Below are positions 31,610-42,621 of a stretch of 64,000 nt of DNA, piece by piece (the stretch's first letter is position 1; every line of letters starts with the position of its first letter). The notes beneath the pieces are model-generated. The model was not told the origin of the DNA. It made no database searches and worked only from the letters and a program-made list of their open reading frames with translations. The stretch spans positions 186,001-250,000 of the forward strand of contig NC_026501.1 in the NCBI RefSeq assembly GCF_000182925.2, written 5' to 3'. Position numbers and translations under genes: made by a program. Origin of the DNA: Neurospora crassa OR74A. Taxonomy: Eukaryota > Ascomycota > Sordariomycetes > Sordariales > Sordariaceae.

Positions 31610-32763
31610 TCACTCAACCTCAAAAACAGGCGACGGCCATCGCAACTCCACAGCTTTTTCTTCAGATGGTAACTCAACCACAGGCCTAGAGGTGGCTGAC
31701 CACGGCCATGGCAGTCCAGAAACTTCGTCGGACTTGCGAGATTGCACCGGAGCTTCATGGTTGAAATCAGTTGAGACATTAGATGTCTCAATATGCTTCT
31801 TGGCTCTCTTTTGTTTCCACCAGAATATCAGAGCGCCGATGACTAAAAGGGCTACGACGGGACCGGCGGCGGCGGCTGCTATCCACGCTCTTGAACCTGG
31901 AGATGATGATTTTGTAGAGTCGGAGTTATCAGTCGGCTGTGATGCTACCCCGGACATGGATAATCCGGGGCTTGCTGTTTTTGATGGGCCGTCGCTGTCT
32001 TGAGCGAAGGAAGTCGTTGTCGTGGAAGCCAATGGGATGTCCAGGTTGCGGTAAAGTGTAAAATGGCGATCGCCAGTGACGTCTGAGCACCCGTAACTGA
32101 CCCAACTGTTGGTTGCTGAGGGATAGCTTTCGTAGATAGTTGTGGTGAGGCAGTAGGCGTTCCATCCTGTGCTGGGAGATGGGCTTGATGTTAGCTAGTC
32201 ACTTTGCCTTGTTGCAGGTCCAGTCCGATTTTGGTAAGGTTCCTCTAGGTATCTAGTAGGGACCTCTACCCAGTCGAGACTGTAGATGATATGACTGGGG
32301 GTGAAGGCTTTGGGCTTGGACATACCATATATGTGATCTCCCATTTCCCATGTATTGTGTGATCCACGAGCAAGCAGTCACAATGTCAGAGTTAAACCAG
32401 ACATCACCAAAAATCATGCATGTAGCAAAGGTGCTACTGACGTGAAAGGTGCTATCGTCCGGGCACGATAACCATGATGCTATACGACTATCCGTTAGCC
32501 TGAGCATTCGAGATTCATGTTGATTCTAGGTCATGATATAAGGCTTTTTTCTTCTTCCGATATCTGCTTCAATTCAGTGTTGTTATTGCAGTGCAAGAGC
32601 TCCTACAAGTTTGGGCCGCAAAATCAGTGAAACCGATGAGATACTGTGGTAGGGTGACTGCCGTCTTCTGGGTCGATTGTGCTGTTCCGGCATTCACAAA
32701 ACCAAGAAGAGGTAAGCACAGAAAGGACAAGTGAATCGTCATCATTAACAGTTCGTCATGCAT
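31610..32763 (-). CDS. Cys-rich single-pass surface protein (sensor-like), copy B
   Basis: Minus-strand exons 32763-32607, 32479-32326 and 32171-31610; introns of 127 and 154 bases, the first with a GCTAAC branch. 290 residues. Signal peptide around MMTIHLSFLCLPLLGFVNAG, Cys-rich outer domain (LSCPDDSTFHVSSTFATC, then TGWNAYCLTTTIYESYPS), Ser/Thr stalk, membrane helix (WIAAAAAGPVVALLVIGALI) and a short basic/acidic tail. Aligned with copy A (28620): the Cys spacing, the xTIYxxxPS motif and both intron phases agree, so they are true paralogues; the cytosolic tails differ. An earlier in-frame ATG at 32817 would add 18 residues. Likely a cell-surface or wall sensor; ligand unknown. Confidence 0.72.
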
Positions 32764-33674
32764 GAGGAGTTGGAAAGCTTTTACCAAACGGCAAGAATTC
32801 CAACAAGTCAGAAACATGGATCACGAAAAATGAAGATCTAGTGTGCCATCTTATGAAGCTCTAATCCCGAGGTAACCAAAAAGAAGGCCCTCACATGCCC
32901 ATTGCTACACACAGTTGTTCCAAACGCGTTTTACATGAGCGGTTCAATCCGCCTCGAAAATGCTTGAACACGTCTTTGGTTGCCTTGTACATCAAAGTCG
33001 CGGAACATGTGGAACCCTAAACCAACATCTCTCTGTTGTATTGCCATCTCCTCGTTCGATGTTTGCCTCTGACAACGCATACACCATTGCGCCGCTTCTA
33101 AGAGACTTACACCCAAGGTTTGAGCAGTTGTATGGGCAGCATTCCCAGCCGGCCATCACCGGCCAAACCCTGCCCGAATTTTGTGAGCCAGCTTCAGTCT
33201 TGCCTCCGCCCGGGCCCCATATGTAGAGGTACCAGAGGTAGGTACGTTGGGTAGTCGTACTCATGTCAAGCTTGATGGCATCACGCCTGCCGCGGCAGGT
33301 GGCTCTGGTGGTGGTGGAGCACAAACCGGGAAAGACCAACTCGGATTTATGTATTACAGCGGCTGTTGTATCCCAAACCGTGGTATTCTCTTCTCATCGA
33401 TCGCGACATCCTAATTCGAGGTAGGTAACCACCTCTATACAAAACTTGACCAGCTTTCGTCTCTTTCTCCTCTCGTCATCCGCGGCCTCCTCGCTCAAAC
33501 CCTCGCCGTTTCCTGCTATCCTCCTAATCCCCCTTCAGACACAATACCTACCTGCACCCTCCGCCACTAAACCTCAGAAACAGCGATGGCGACGGCAGCT
33601 CCAAGGTTCTTTCTCCCGAGAATAGCCCGGAGCCAGTCTAGGGGACCACGGCGACGGCAGCTAGAGGTAAGACC
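32764..33674. other. Intergenic between copy B and the GH26 gene
   Basis: About 900 bases, with several AGGTAGGTA/TACCTACC motifs (about 33234, 33420, 33546). No independent gene seen. The 33678-33848 stretch just beyond is an in-frame extension of the GH26 gene. Confidence 0.45.
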
Positions 33675-33848
33675 TCAGTCTTGGGTCGGATTATCAGAGG
33701 CCTCGACACGCCTCTCGGCTCTCCTTCCCTTCCACCAAAAGGCTATGGCGCCAATAGCTAACAGGGCCACGACGGGACCGGCGACAGCACCGGCTATCCA
33801 GACTTTTGATCTTCTTGACGAATTTGAAACTCCCGCCGCCCCTGGTTG
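33675..33848 (-). other. In-frame membrane-anchor extension after a leaky-looking UGA
   Basis: Directly after the GH26 stop codon the same frame continues for 57 codons to a TGA at 33677-33675. It encodes a spacer (VSNSSRRSK), the helix WIAGAVAGPVVALLAIGAIA and a basic tail (KGRRAERRVEASD). This is homologous to the membrane segment of the sensor-like paralogues at 31610 and 28620 (WIAxxxAGPVVALLxIGA). The stop context is UGA CAA CCA, which fits the CARYYA consensus known to promote readthrough (first described for tobacco mosaic virus, and a close relative in yeast). Splicing around the stop would need a poor 48-base intron (GTGCAG...GGGAG). Alternative: a relic duplicate of the sensor 3' end. 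Confidence 0.6.
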
Positions 33849-34845
33849 TCATCGGAAATTCTTCAAAGACTCCTGCACCGCCTCGTTTCCCTGCCCCATC
33901 ACGACCCTGTAGTCGAAGCTCTTCCGCAGCTCAAACCAGCTGATACTCTTCAAGCACGGATACGCACTCAAATCATCACTCGCCAACGCCTTCAACCAGC
34001 TCTGCTTCAACGCGACATCATCCGGCTTCGTCGCCGTTTCGGGTATTACAAAGTGCTTGTTATACTTCTTCGCATACGCCTCGTAGAACCCGCCATAGAT
34101 GTTGCGGAAGTTGGCCGTCGTCTTGCTCGCATAGATGTCCATACCAACTATGTCGACGTACTCCGGCCCGGGCCACCACTCCTCGTACAAGTCCATGGTC
34201 TTGGCGTTGTTGGGGCACCAGAACATCATGCACCCCTCAATGTCCTTGACAGCCGCGTAAACGGTTCGCCACGCCTTGACGAACTGCGTCGAGTTGCCGC
34301 GGTACGTACCCGGGCGAACGTACCAGTTCATTTCGTGCGCGAAGCGCAGCCAGACTTCGACGCCTTGGTCGGTGAATTGCCGGACGACGTTGGCGATGTC
34401 GGCCGCGATGGCAGGGGTGACTTCGTTGAAGGAGAGGCCGTTGGGCATGACGGAGGCGATGAGGGCGGCGCCGGTGCCCTTGACCTCGTCGAGGTGGCGC
34501 AGGAGTTGGTGCCCGTCGAAACCGGAAGGAGAGTTGATTTGCGAAAAGTAGGAGACCGTGGTGGCCTGGTGGCCGGTGGCCCGGTTGATCATGGTGATGT
34601 TATCGCCGTTCTCGACGTCGGGATTCCATCCCCAGTAGATGCCGTTGCGGCCGCGCATGCCGGAGTGGTAAGGCATGTCGATGATGGAACATGGTTGCTG
34701 GTCGTGCTGTGTCAGTTTCAGGTACATCTCTTTGTTCGGGAGAAGCGTCATAATTCACCCTGGACCAGAGCAATGGATTTGTGGGAGTCCTTGCAAGTGT
34801 CTCCTGACAGAGTACACTGAACAGCAATAGCAATGGGAGATACAT
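33849..34845 (-). CDS. GH26-type glycoside hydrolase (beta-mannanase-like), secreted
   Basis: Exons 34845-34759 and 34697-33849; a 61-base intron (34698-34758; GTGAAT...CTGAC...CCAG) joins two frames into 311 residues. Exon 1 is a signal peptide (MYLPLLLLFSVLCQETLAR). The catalytic part follows the GH26 (beta/alpha)8 pattern: RFAHEMNW carries the predicted acid/base Glu (~residue 152) and VIPETATK the predicted nucleophile Glu (~250); WCPNN and YVDIVGMDIY are further barrel strands. GH26 enzymes mostly cleave beta-1,4-mannan; other beta-glucan activities exist, so the substrate is not certain. After the UGA stop (33851-33849) the same frame stays open for 57 codons and encodes a membrane helix; see the next entry. 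Confidence 0.8.
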
Positions 34846-36110
34846 CTTTGCCCGTTTCGTTGAGTATCGTACACTCCGACGGACTGGAGGAAGTGGACAA
34901 AGTCTCGAGCCTTTAATCGTTTCAGTAGCTCATGGTTGTCGACATTGAGGGAAATATAGAATCAAGCATGACCTCCAAGAATTGTAGCGGTGGACGCTTA
35001 GAGTTCAAGCAAAGAAAGCTGAAGACCCCATATCTCCACTAGATCCGCTGATCCGGATGTTCACCGATGTGGTGGAGATGAAGACGTGCCGATCCGAGCC
35101 CGATTTTGAATATCGTCAGGCACTAGCACGTTAGGATCGCCGACTAGCTGAAATCCCAGCCACTAGCTCAGACGGATTCGGTCATTTTGCATCCGGCGAA
35201 CCCACACTTATCACCGAAAGACCAAAAAGAGGCTGAACGGGCTCTTGTCTCGGAGATGCGGTGTAATCCTTACGTCGGTTTAAGCATTCAAGCTCATGTT
35301 CGACATGCCGCTCGAGTTACACCACCGGTAGGTAGCCCTTGCAGTGATCACAATGCGCGTTAAAGTGCCGACAGCGTCGGAATGTCTTATCGTTGTTACA
35401 ATGACTCGCACAGTTCCAGAACGATTTTGGTTGAAGAATGTTTGTGTTGGTTTCGACGCCGTGACGGATGGAAATTTGATATGCCAAATCCGGCAGTGTG
35501 ATTGTCTATCAGCTGAAGCGGCTGACCCGCGTTTGTTTACTTACCCCTGTTCAGGTACCGTTCAAGCAAAGCCACGGTGTTATAGCCGAGGAAGAGTGTG
35601 ACAAGGAACGTGGGATGTGAGATATTCACTCAATCTCTGCAATGCGGAATTATTAGTCCGTTAACGGCTAGTCGCCATGTTCGAAAGTGGTTGCGGAATG
35701 CAAGCATTGCTCTGTTGTGTCGGTTTCACGTTCTTAGTGAGAGGTCTTTGTGATGCATCATGCAGAGTTTCCATTGGTCTGAATCTTGGTGCCTCTAAAA
35801 GCATTGGACATTGTATTGCTGTTTTCGAAGGGGAGATTGGCATTCCGGTTTTCATTTGTGTGAATTCTTTTCGGTGTCGTTGGCAACTCCAACTCTGAAA
35901 CCGCCAACTTGACGGTGCCCTGAGGGTCTCGATATAGCTGTGTTGCTAACGGATTAGCACCGATCTCGAAAGATTTGAACTCAAAGGTCTGGCTAGGTAT
36001 ATGCCCTCAACCCCTGCTATATGTTCATTATCAATGCTTGCGCCATCTTCATCTAAATTCACCCAGCCAGTAGAGACCTTTGAGCAACACATTCTGCCAT
36101 ACCCATCACA
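34846..36110. other. Intergenic, no gene seen
   Basis: About 1.3 kb between divergent genes. Only short frames; one GGTAGGTAG motif near 35330. Probably promoters of the GH26 gene and of the 36111 gene. Confidence 0.45.
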
Positions 36111-36341
36111 ATGAGCTGCTCTAACACAAACATATCCCTCGGCGGCAGCTACTGCTCAATCACCCGCGGCAGCGGTTCCAGCACCAATTCTGGCAACAAT
36201 AGCTCATCTCAGGGCTTCGCCACGGTCTCTCCTGGTATCGGAAGTGGTGGAAACACAACTGTGGGCGGGCCGAGTACTAGCGGAGGTTCAGCTGGAGGTA
36301 GTACCGCGGGTGGAAGTTCTTGTGGTTCTGGTACTAGATAG
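36111..36341 (+). CDS. Small Ser/Gly-rich protein, copy 1
   Basis: 76 residues from ATG 36111 in context CACAATGA. Composition is mostly Ser, Gly, Thr and Asn, with three Cys (two near the N-terminus, one near the C-terminus); no signal peptide, no helix. A similar gene lies 0.7 kb downstream (37068), with the same length and bias, so the two are likely tandem paralogues. Disordered protein of unknown function; could be a stress- or conidiation-linked small protein, but that is a guess. Confidence 0.5.
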   Translation: MSCSNTNISLGGSYCSITRGSGSSTNSGNNSSSQGFATVSPGIGSGGNTTVGGPSTSGGSAGGSTAGGSSCGSGTR

Positions 36342-37067
36342 AGGTCTGGTAAGGCAAGTTGTTAGATGATGAATACGGCTTCATCGCGTAAATTGATGTT
36401 GGTTGCAACCATGTAGACTAGAATCATGAAGGAACGTAGTGTGAGCGTGAGTTGTTCATTGAGTTGTTCGTGGTCGAGGCAGTTGAGACTAGAGGTGCGG
36501 TATGTTGGCTCCTAATTCAGTGTTGGCATCAAGGCGTCAAGACAATTGCTTGTAACAGTCTGATCTTGGGTTTTCGGATGCATGTCCTTGACTTGCGATT
36601 CTTGTGGTGAGCATCTAGTCGGTTCTTTTTGATGTTTTGAAAAGCAAGATGTTAGTTTTAGCATCTGGACACTGTAAGTCTTTGAAGCATCGAGGATGAC
36701 AGTGACCAACTTGTCCGCTAGAGGTTTTTGAAAGCTTCAGGTGCGTCAGAAAGGCCATGTTGATAATGACCGAGTCATTTCTTCAGTCATTAGTGCTGGC
36801 AAATCTTCCGTCACCAGACTGGAGAGCACATGCACCTAGACTTCGCGTGACAATAAGGGCTCCCTGTTTCGTGCATCACACAACTCCACCGTGATTCACC
36901 CTGAGCCGCAGCTCATCCGTAAACAACTCAACACTTGTCGAGCGTGAGGTATAACACCAACTGGTTCACGAGCATCCATACCTCGTGTGGTTCTCTCATC
37001 ACCTCGAACAGCACAACTTTCACAACGTACCACTCATCATCGTATCCATAGCCTACAAGCTTCCAAT
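36342..37067. other. Intergenic, no gene seen
   Basis: About 725 bases between the two Ser/Gly-rich genes; no supported frame. Confidence 0.45.
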
Positions 37068-37298
37068 ATGTCCAGCTACTTCTCCTGCTGCGGCGCCCGC
37101 TCCTCCTCCTCCGGTTCCGGTTCCGGGTCCGGGACTGGTTCTACCACAAACACCGGCTCCGGCTCAGCCTCTGGTGGCAACACTGGCGGCACAACCGGTA
37201 CTACCGGCGGTGGTTATGGCTCCGGTAGCTCGACAACCACGGTCCAGAACCCTTCCCCGTCTACTACTGCGGTATCTTCCGGCACGGACAGGTCATAG
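37068..37298 (+). CDS. Small Ser/Gly-rich protein, copy 2
   Basis: 76 residues from ATG 37068. N-terminus MSSYFSCCGARSSSSGSG has a Cys pair that could be palmitoylated; the rest is Gly/Ser/Thr repeat (GSGSGSGTGS, GNTGGTTGTTGG) ending in VSSGTDRS. Exactly the same length as the gene at 36111 and the same compositional bias. No signal peptide or membrane helix. An overlapping frame of 161 codons exists but is Pro/Ala shadow sequence. Function unknown. Confidence 0.5.
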   Translation: MSSYFSCCGARSSSSGSGSGSGTGSTTNTGSGSASGGNTGGTTGTTGGGYGSGSSTTTVQNPSPSTTAVSSGTDRS

Positions 37299-38661
37299 AG
37301 TGTTAGTAGTGCGGGGGCCACTGGTGGGAGTTCGTAGGGGTGCACGAGTCCGCAGTGTCATTGTCAGTGCCGAAGTTTTCTTGTATGTTGAAGAAAGGGT
37401 GGAAGGTGGCAGTTGTTTGTGGCGGGATAGCCAGACAGAGATATATGATGATGGAAAGAAAGGAAACTGAAGATGAAGATTTGGCAAAAACTTGAAAGCT
37501 GGAGGTGAGTGTGGAAGGTCAACGGGACGGATTGGGGAGCAACAAACAAGAAACTAGAAGAAATAGCCGCAAACAAGACAGGAATATGAGGCTTTTTGAT
37601 CCTCAAGCACTTTGACATGCGTCGTGTTAGCTACTTCTATGCCTTCCTGATACGTGGTGCATGTACGGCCTAGGAAATCAACTCTGGTGCTTGATGAGAT
37701 TCGAGTAATTGTCGTTGCTTAGGACCTCGAAACAGACATGTCACTCGAGCCAATGAGGCACATAGTTCGTGACAACGGAACGACCAATGTTTTCGGTTAA
37801 TATAGATAGACAGGATAGTAGCGAATCAAGCGTATCGAGGACTGCTTTCTTCGCCATAACGGGCTTTCTTCATCCGACTCGCGTGCATGTTTCCATTTAG
37901 CGCCATGTCCTACTTAGACGAGGTGTTGGTGGATGCTTCGACATCATGTTGTATCCAGAATCTGGTGGCAAGGCAAAACGAGAAACAGAACCACCGTGCG
38001 TTGGCTCTGATTGTTGCTCAGCGCCGTGGACGAAGATTGTGTCAACCGACGAGAATAGTACCTTTCCGTCAACAACCCAATTGCATCAAACGCCGACGTC
38101 GTTTGCCCCCGCTCGTTAATTGTTCATATCTGCGCGAGTGACTGCCATGAATTCTGATAATGACACCTCGAGGGCGCCATGACGTGATGCCACTAGCAAC
38201 CGGAGGTCACTTGAAACTGCGAAACATGATTTACTTCGAGAGATTTTCACTGAAAGGATGGTCGAGGAGGAGGCCACTTGGCGCTAGCAAACCTGCCGAC
38301 CAACAACACCGAAAACATGAACGACTGATTTCTGATCCCATCTCGCCCATCCGTTCGTTGGTTCAACCCTCAACTCTGCCAACACCATGACATGCTCAAC
38401 GTCCACTCGAAGCACGCAAAGAGGAAGTCCAACGCTACTCACTCGAGTATATAGGTCGCCTTCTCACCCTCCCAACTCTGATCGAACAGTCTTCACCTCC
38501 ACCCATCACTTCCACTGCCACTCTCCACCCCGCGCATCCAGACTACCATTGCATCTCCCATTACAACGTGCCCTACCAAAACCAATACCATCTGCAAGCA
38601 TCCCCCCAAGCGTGTCCCCCAAACAGCATTCCCAATACCTCTGGACTCAACAACAGCCACA
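37299..38661. other. Intergenic, no convincing gene
   Basis: About 1.4 kb. Frames around 37887-38141 and 38160-38390 have no domain or signal. The stretch 38400-38660 is C/A-rich and looks like the 5' leader of the 38662 gene. Confidence 0.4.
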
Positions 38662-38874
38662 ATGCCCGCCACCACCCACCACAACAACGACCGCATCGTC
38701 AACTCCAACAACGACAGCGACGGTGCCGCCACTAACGCCCCGATCGACGGCTCGCGCGGCTATCCCAAGCCCATTGGGCCCGTTAAGCCCCCGCCGAAGC
38801 CTACCCGTGAGCAAGAGCAAGGTGGCAGTGGCGAGACTTCGGATATTTCGTGCCCTGAAGTGAAGAGGGAGTAG
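38662..38874 (+). CDS. Small Pro-rich hypothetical protein
   Basis: 70 residues from ATG 38662 (CACAATGCC). Asn/Asp-rich start, a central GYPKPIGPVKPPPKPTREQE motif that looks conserved rather than random, and an acidic end. No signal peptide or membrane helix. The long C/A-rich upstream stretch fits an untranslated leader. A longer frame (38387-38863) overlaps in another phase but lacks features. Function unknown. Confidence 0.45.
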   Translation: MPATTHHNNDRIVNSNNDSDGAATNAPIDGSRGYPKPIGPVKPPPKPTREQEQGGSGETSDISCPEVKRE

Positions 38875-41800
38875 GACGGTCGGCGATATGATAAACCGCG
38901 GGAATAACGGGAGGGAAACATGAGAGATAAGTGGGGAAGATGGAATGAATTGAGAAGGATCAGTGAATGTGTCGGAAGGGGCTGTGTTTGTGGTTAGGAG
39001 AGGAAAAGGGACGGGAAGATTTAGAAGATAAGCAAAGAAAAAAGAAAGAAAGAACCGGGAACGAAGTGATGATGTGGACCGGAACAGTTGAAGTAAGAAG
39101 TGGGAGGTTGATGATGGGAAAGACAGTGAGATGAGTGGGAAAAGAGGGTTAGACGATACAAGATTGAGTTTTAAGAGAGAGAGAGACGAAAGACTTGACT
39201 TCACTACCTCCCCGTCGTACTGCAGCAGCGGCAAGTATGTCTCAGACATCGATGCGTCCATTGTTCGCTTCTCCCAACGTCCCGACATCCCAACGCTCAA
39301 CGCTCAACGTCTGTGCAGCGCCAAGTTCCTGTCTTGCCTTGTTTCATTCCCCTTGAAGCTCCCTTACTTGGAATGCTGCTTTGTTTTTGTTTTGTTTTGT
39401 TTTGCTTTGTATTGTGCTTCCATCGTCTCTTGATTCTGTGCATTTGGCTTGAACGCTACTCGGCAGGGAAGTAGTGCAGTCTAGTAGTCGTAGAGAAAGA
39501 AAGCCGATTCCGGCCCTCGAAACACTCTCCTGGTTTCATCATCACCGGGTCTTCCATGGTGATACTTCATGCGCCGAAGTCATATAGTATATGGTCGTCA
39601 AGTCACGACGGAAAGCAGGAGCTGAATGGTGTGAAAACAGCAGGCCCTTTCGCTGTGGTCACTGTGGTCGCCATTCTCAATGACGTTGATCCAATTTCGG
39701 TTGGAGTTGGTCGGGCAAATGTTGGAAGAATTTGTTGAGGTTGAATTTGACTTTCAGCGAGGTGAGGTTCCTTTGTTCCTCCAGGCAGAAGAGAACCTGT
39801 ATTCTGTGTCGATCAGCTGACTTGTTAGTGAAAAATCTCTTTTCAACTGAATTACGTGCTCCTCCATCCTGGCCATGCTGGTGCCTGTTAACAGGCAAAG
39901 ACCATTCTCCTCTGCCCTACAGCGCGGGCGGGCAGGGCAGCATGCAATGCAAGCACTGCGCCTCCCCCAGATCACCACTGCAGCTGCACCTGCACCTGCA
40001 GCCGCCCTCCACCACTGGTCTCCCCAATCCTCCAGGGCAACGGGCAGTGCCCACACCCACTGTAAAGTACCGGTACTTCCCGTCTTGCTGCACCACTAGG
40101 TTCCTTTTTCAGCAGCCACGCAGCCGTAAGCCAGTGCAAGCCGGTAACTCCCGCTCATGATCCTGTCCTGTGAGCCACCGTCGCTGGTACCTGTCGATCT
40201 GCAACAGCCGATCACCTTCAACCCAAAAAAGAAAAAGAAAAAGAAAAAAACAAGCCTTTTCCCTGCTGCTTGCTTACCTCTAGGGAACTGCACCGATAAT
40301 CATGCAGATCAAAAGCAATTCTGGGAGTTCTAGTCTAATTGTCATCTTACACTTCACTACACTACACTACACTACACATCTACACCTTTACGGACCGACC
40401 TTTCCGCCGTCGCTTTTTGTACCTGACTTGACTCAAAGCGACGGTCTTTGAAAGGACAATGGACATACTCTTTCAATTTCTTTGACAGATCCGACAAGCC
40501 TCGGCTCGCTCACTCGCGCATTGTTGTTATCTACCTGAACTACCCATCTTGTTTGTAAGGGAATCTTGTCAAGGCAAGGCAGTAAAACCCGTTGTTTTAT
40601 GAGCATCAATATCAGACAATGCTATCGCTGACATTGCGTGGTCCCACTTGGCTTTTTTAGCGAGGAGCCTCGGGAGATATGGGAGATTTGAGTGAGATTT
40701 TGGGGAGGGAAATTGCACAGCAACAGTAGCATAGCAGTAGTAGGTAAGGTAATAGTGAAGGCAAACATTCTCAAATTTGCCCTCATTTCATTCCGCACCC
40801 ATTGGTGCCCGGATGACCTCATGGCTACTCTCGTCAAACATGCACAACCACAAATCGAGTGCCGCAACCGAGAGAGGCAGCAGGCATCATGAACACGAGC
40901 CACCAAAAGCAAGAACATAAAAATAGACTTGGAAGAGGGGGAAGAAAGATTCAGATTCGGGGGAGGGGGTATATCAACTCAGCAAGCAAGCCTGTTCTTT
41001 TTCGCCAATCGCCAGTAAACCATGCGTGCGCGCGTAAATATATCCTGCTACACTCCTCCTTTGTCATAAATCCTCCCTCTGCTTCTCCAAAAAGCTACTC
41101 CTCCTTCAAGCTTTGAAGAATCCCCTTTCCTCTCTCCGTCCGCCCGCCAGCCTCTTGGGTATCCCCATTATCGCTCTTCTCTGGGTAATAAATCATATTC
41201 ATTCCATACTCATCAACAACGTGTATCCAAGACAAAAACTTGCTCTCCCCAACAAGTCAAAAAGCACCATCAAAAGAAGAAGAAAAATCGTTGGGTATCA
41301 AATCTCACGGCAGAGGCGCCAGAGTTTGCCGCCACAATGGACCGGCAATCGAAAGAGTGAACAGGATTAATGGGCACAAGTGCCCAGAAAAAGTCCAGCC
41401 AGCAAAAAAAGAAAAACGCCAAGAAGAAGAAGAAGAAGAAGAAGGAAGAGAAGACCATTCCGCGCGCAAGTCCCTGTCTGTATGTTTGTGTCCATGTGTG
41501 TGTGTGTGTGTCCCCTTTCCCCGTCAATGTGAAGTGAAGTAAACAGGGGGGCGCCGGCCCTAAACACCGGCAGCGTCGTAGTGAAAAATGCAAAATGCAT
41601 GAAACAAGAAGGGGTATCCAAGTAGTATTTGGTCGTTGCATGGGTTCGTACGTGTTCGTTAACCGCAAGCGGTGAAAAAAAAAAAGTTTGTAAATATAAA
41701 AGGGGTTTTTGTTTCGGGGGAAAAGGGAGGACAACGGGGGGAACTCGACATAGGGAACTTGCGACAAAGGAAAATGTGTGGTCTGGTCGGTTTTCTTCTT

Positions 41801-42252
41801 CTTCTTCTTCTTTTTTTCTTTTTTGTTTTTCTTTGTGCTGGAATGAACGAATGAAAGTATTAAAAATGTGCAAAAGCTTGTAGCCAGTAGAGTTGTAAGT
41901 GGGCTGTTCTCTCATCAGAGGAGCAGCCCTAACTCTAACGTGTGAAGGTGAAAATATGAACATTGGTGTACTTGTGAAGACCAAAAAGTTGGTTTGTGTG
42001 GTGATGAACTCCGACAATGTGCGCCAGAGCCGCCAGATGATGCGGCGTTGCATGTTCCTCACGCCAGTAAAGGCTAGGAAGCATGCCAAAAACGATGAAA
42101 AAGAGCCGAGGTGATGTTTCGCATCGAAGAGCTTGAGGGCGTTTGTGGCAGCGATGTGGTGTGACAATATGCTTCATCCGTCGGCAACAATGCGGCCGAC
42201 GAAACTTGAAGAAGCTTCCTCCTCTCCTCCCCTAGTCAAGTGAACCGCCATT
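38875..42252. other. Long gene-poor region with simple repeats
   Basis: About 3.4 kb without a supported protein gene. Simple repeats: (CACTA)n at about 40355-40376, (AAG)n at 41421-41444, (GT)n at about 41494-41511 and CTT/T runs at 41796-41830. Frames here (up to 266 codons at 41367-42167) are low-complexity shadows of these runs. Could hold a non-coding transcript or the long 3' end of the 42621 gene. Confidence 0.45.
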
Positions 42253-42621
42253 TTAAAGCATCACGGCAGCAACCGCACCGGCCACCATGGCAACAGCAGC
42301 GCGCGACAGACCACCCATGCCACCGACAGCGCCGTTGGTCGATTGGGTAGGCGCGACGCTCGCAGTGGCGACTGGGGCATCAGAAGAAGTGGTGATGGCG
42401 ATGACGGGCGACAGCGTGGGCACCGAGAAGTGCGTGTTGGTAGTGGCAAGGACGACGGTGCTGTTGCCGCGGATCGAGGTGATGGTGGTCACCTGGGGAT
42501 GCGTCAAGGTGACCGTCTTGGTGAGGGTGGCGGTGCTGGTCATGGTGGTGGTGGACAGGTCGGCCGAGACCATGAGTGGGAGGGCGGCGAGGACCGCGAG
42601 GATGGAGGTGGTGAACTGCAT
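42253..42621 (-). CDS. Small GPI-anchored cell-wall protein
   Basis: 122 residues from ATG 42621, the first ATG that opens a signal peptide (MQFTTSILAVLAALPLMVSA). The mature part is Thr/Ser/Val-rich (TMTSTATLTKTVTLTHPQVT) with one sequon (NST) and many O-mannosylation candidates. The C-terminus has a small-residue site (TNGAVGG) followed by a hydrophobic end (AAVAMVAGAVAAVML), the classic GPI signal. Typical of short fungal wall or plasma-membrane mannoproteins; exact role unknown. A longer upstream in-frame extension (to 42822) would bury the signal peptide and is rejected. Confidence 0.75.
   Translation of the reverse strand: MQFTTSILAVLAALPLMVSADLSTTTMTSTATLTKTVTLTHPQVTTITSIRGNSTVVLATTNTHFSVPTLSPVIAITTSSDAPVATASVAPTQSTNGAVGGMGGLSRAAVAMVAGAVAAVML

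Noticed and set aside
37887-38390. Two adjacent plus-strand frames of 76-84 codons
   Set aside because: Composition is unremarkable, no start context, signal or homology that I can recognise.
41367-42167. 266-codon minus-strand frame
   Set aside because: Much of it is a shadow of AAG, GT and CTT simple repeats; no recognisable feature and no consistent composition.
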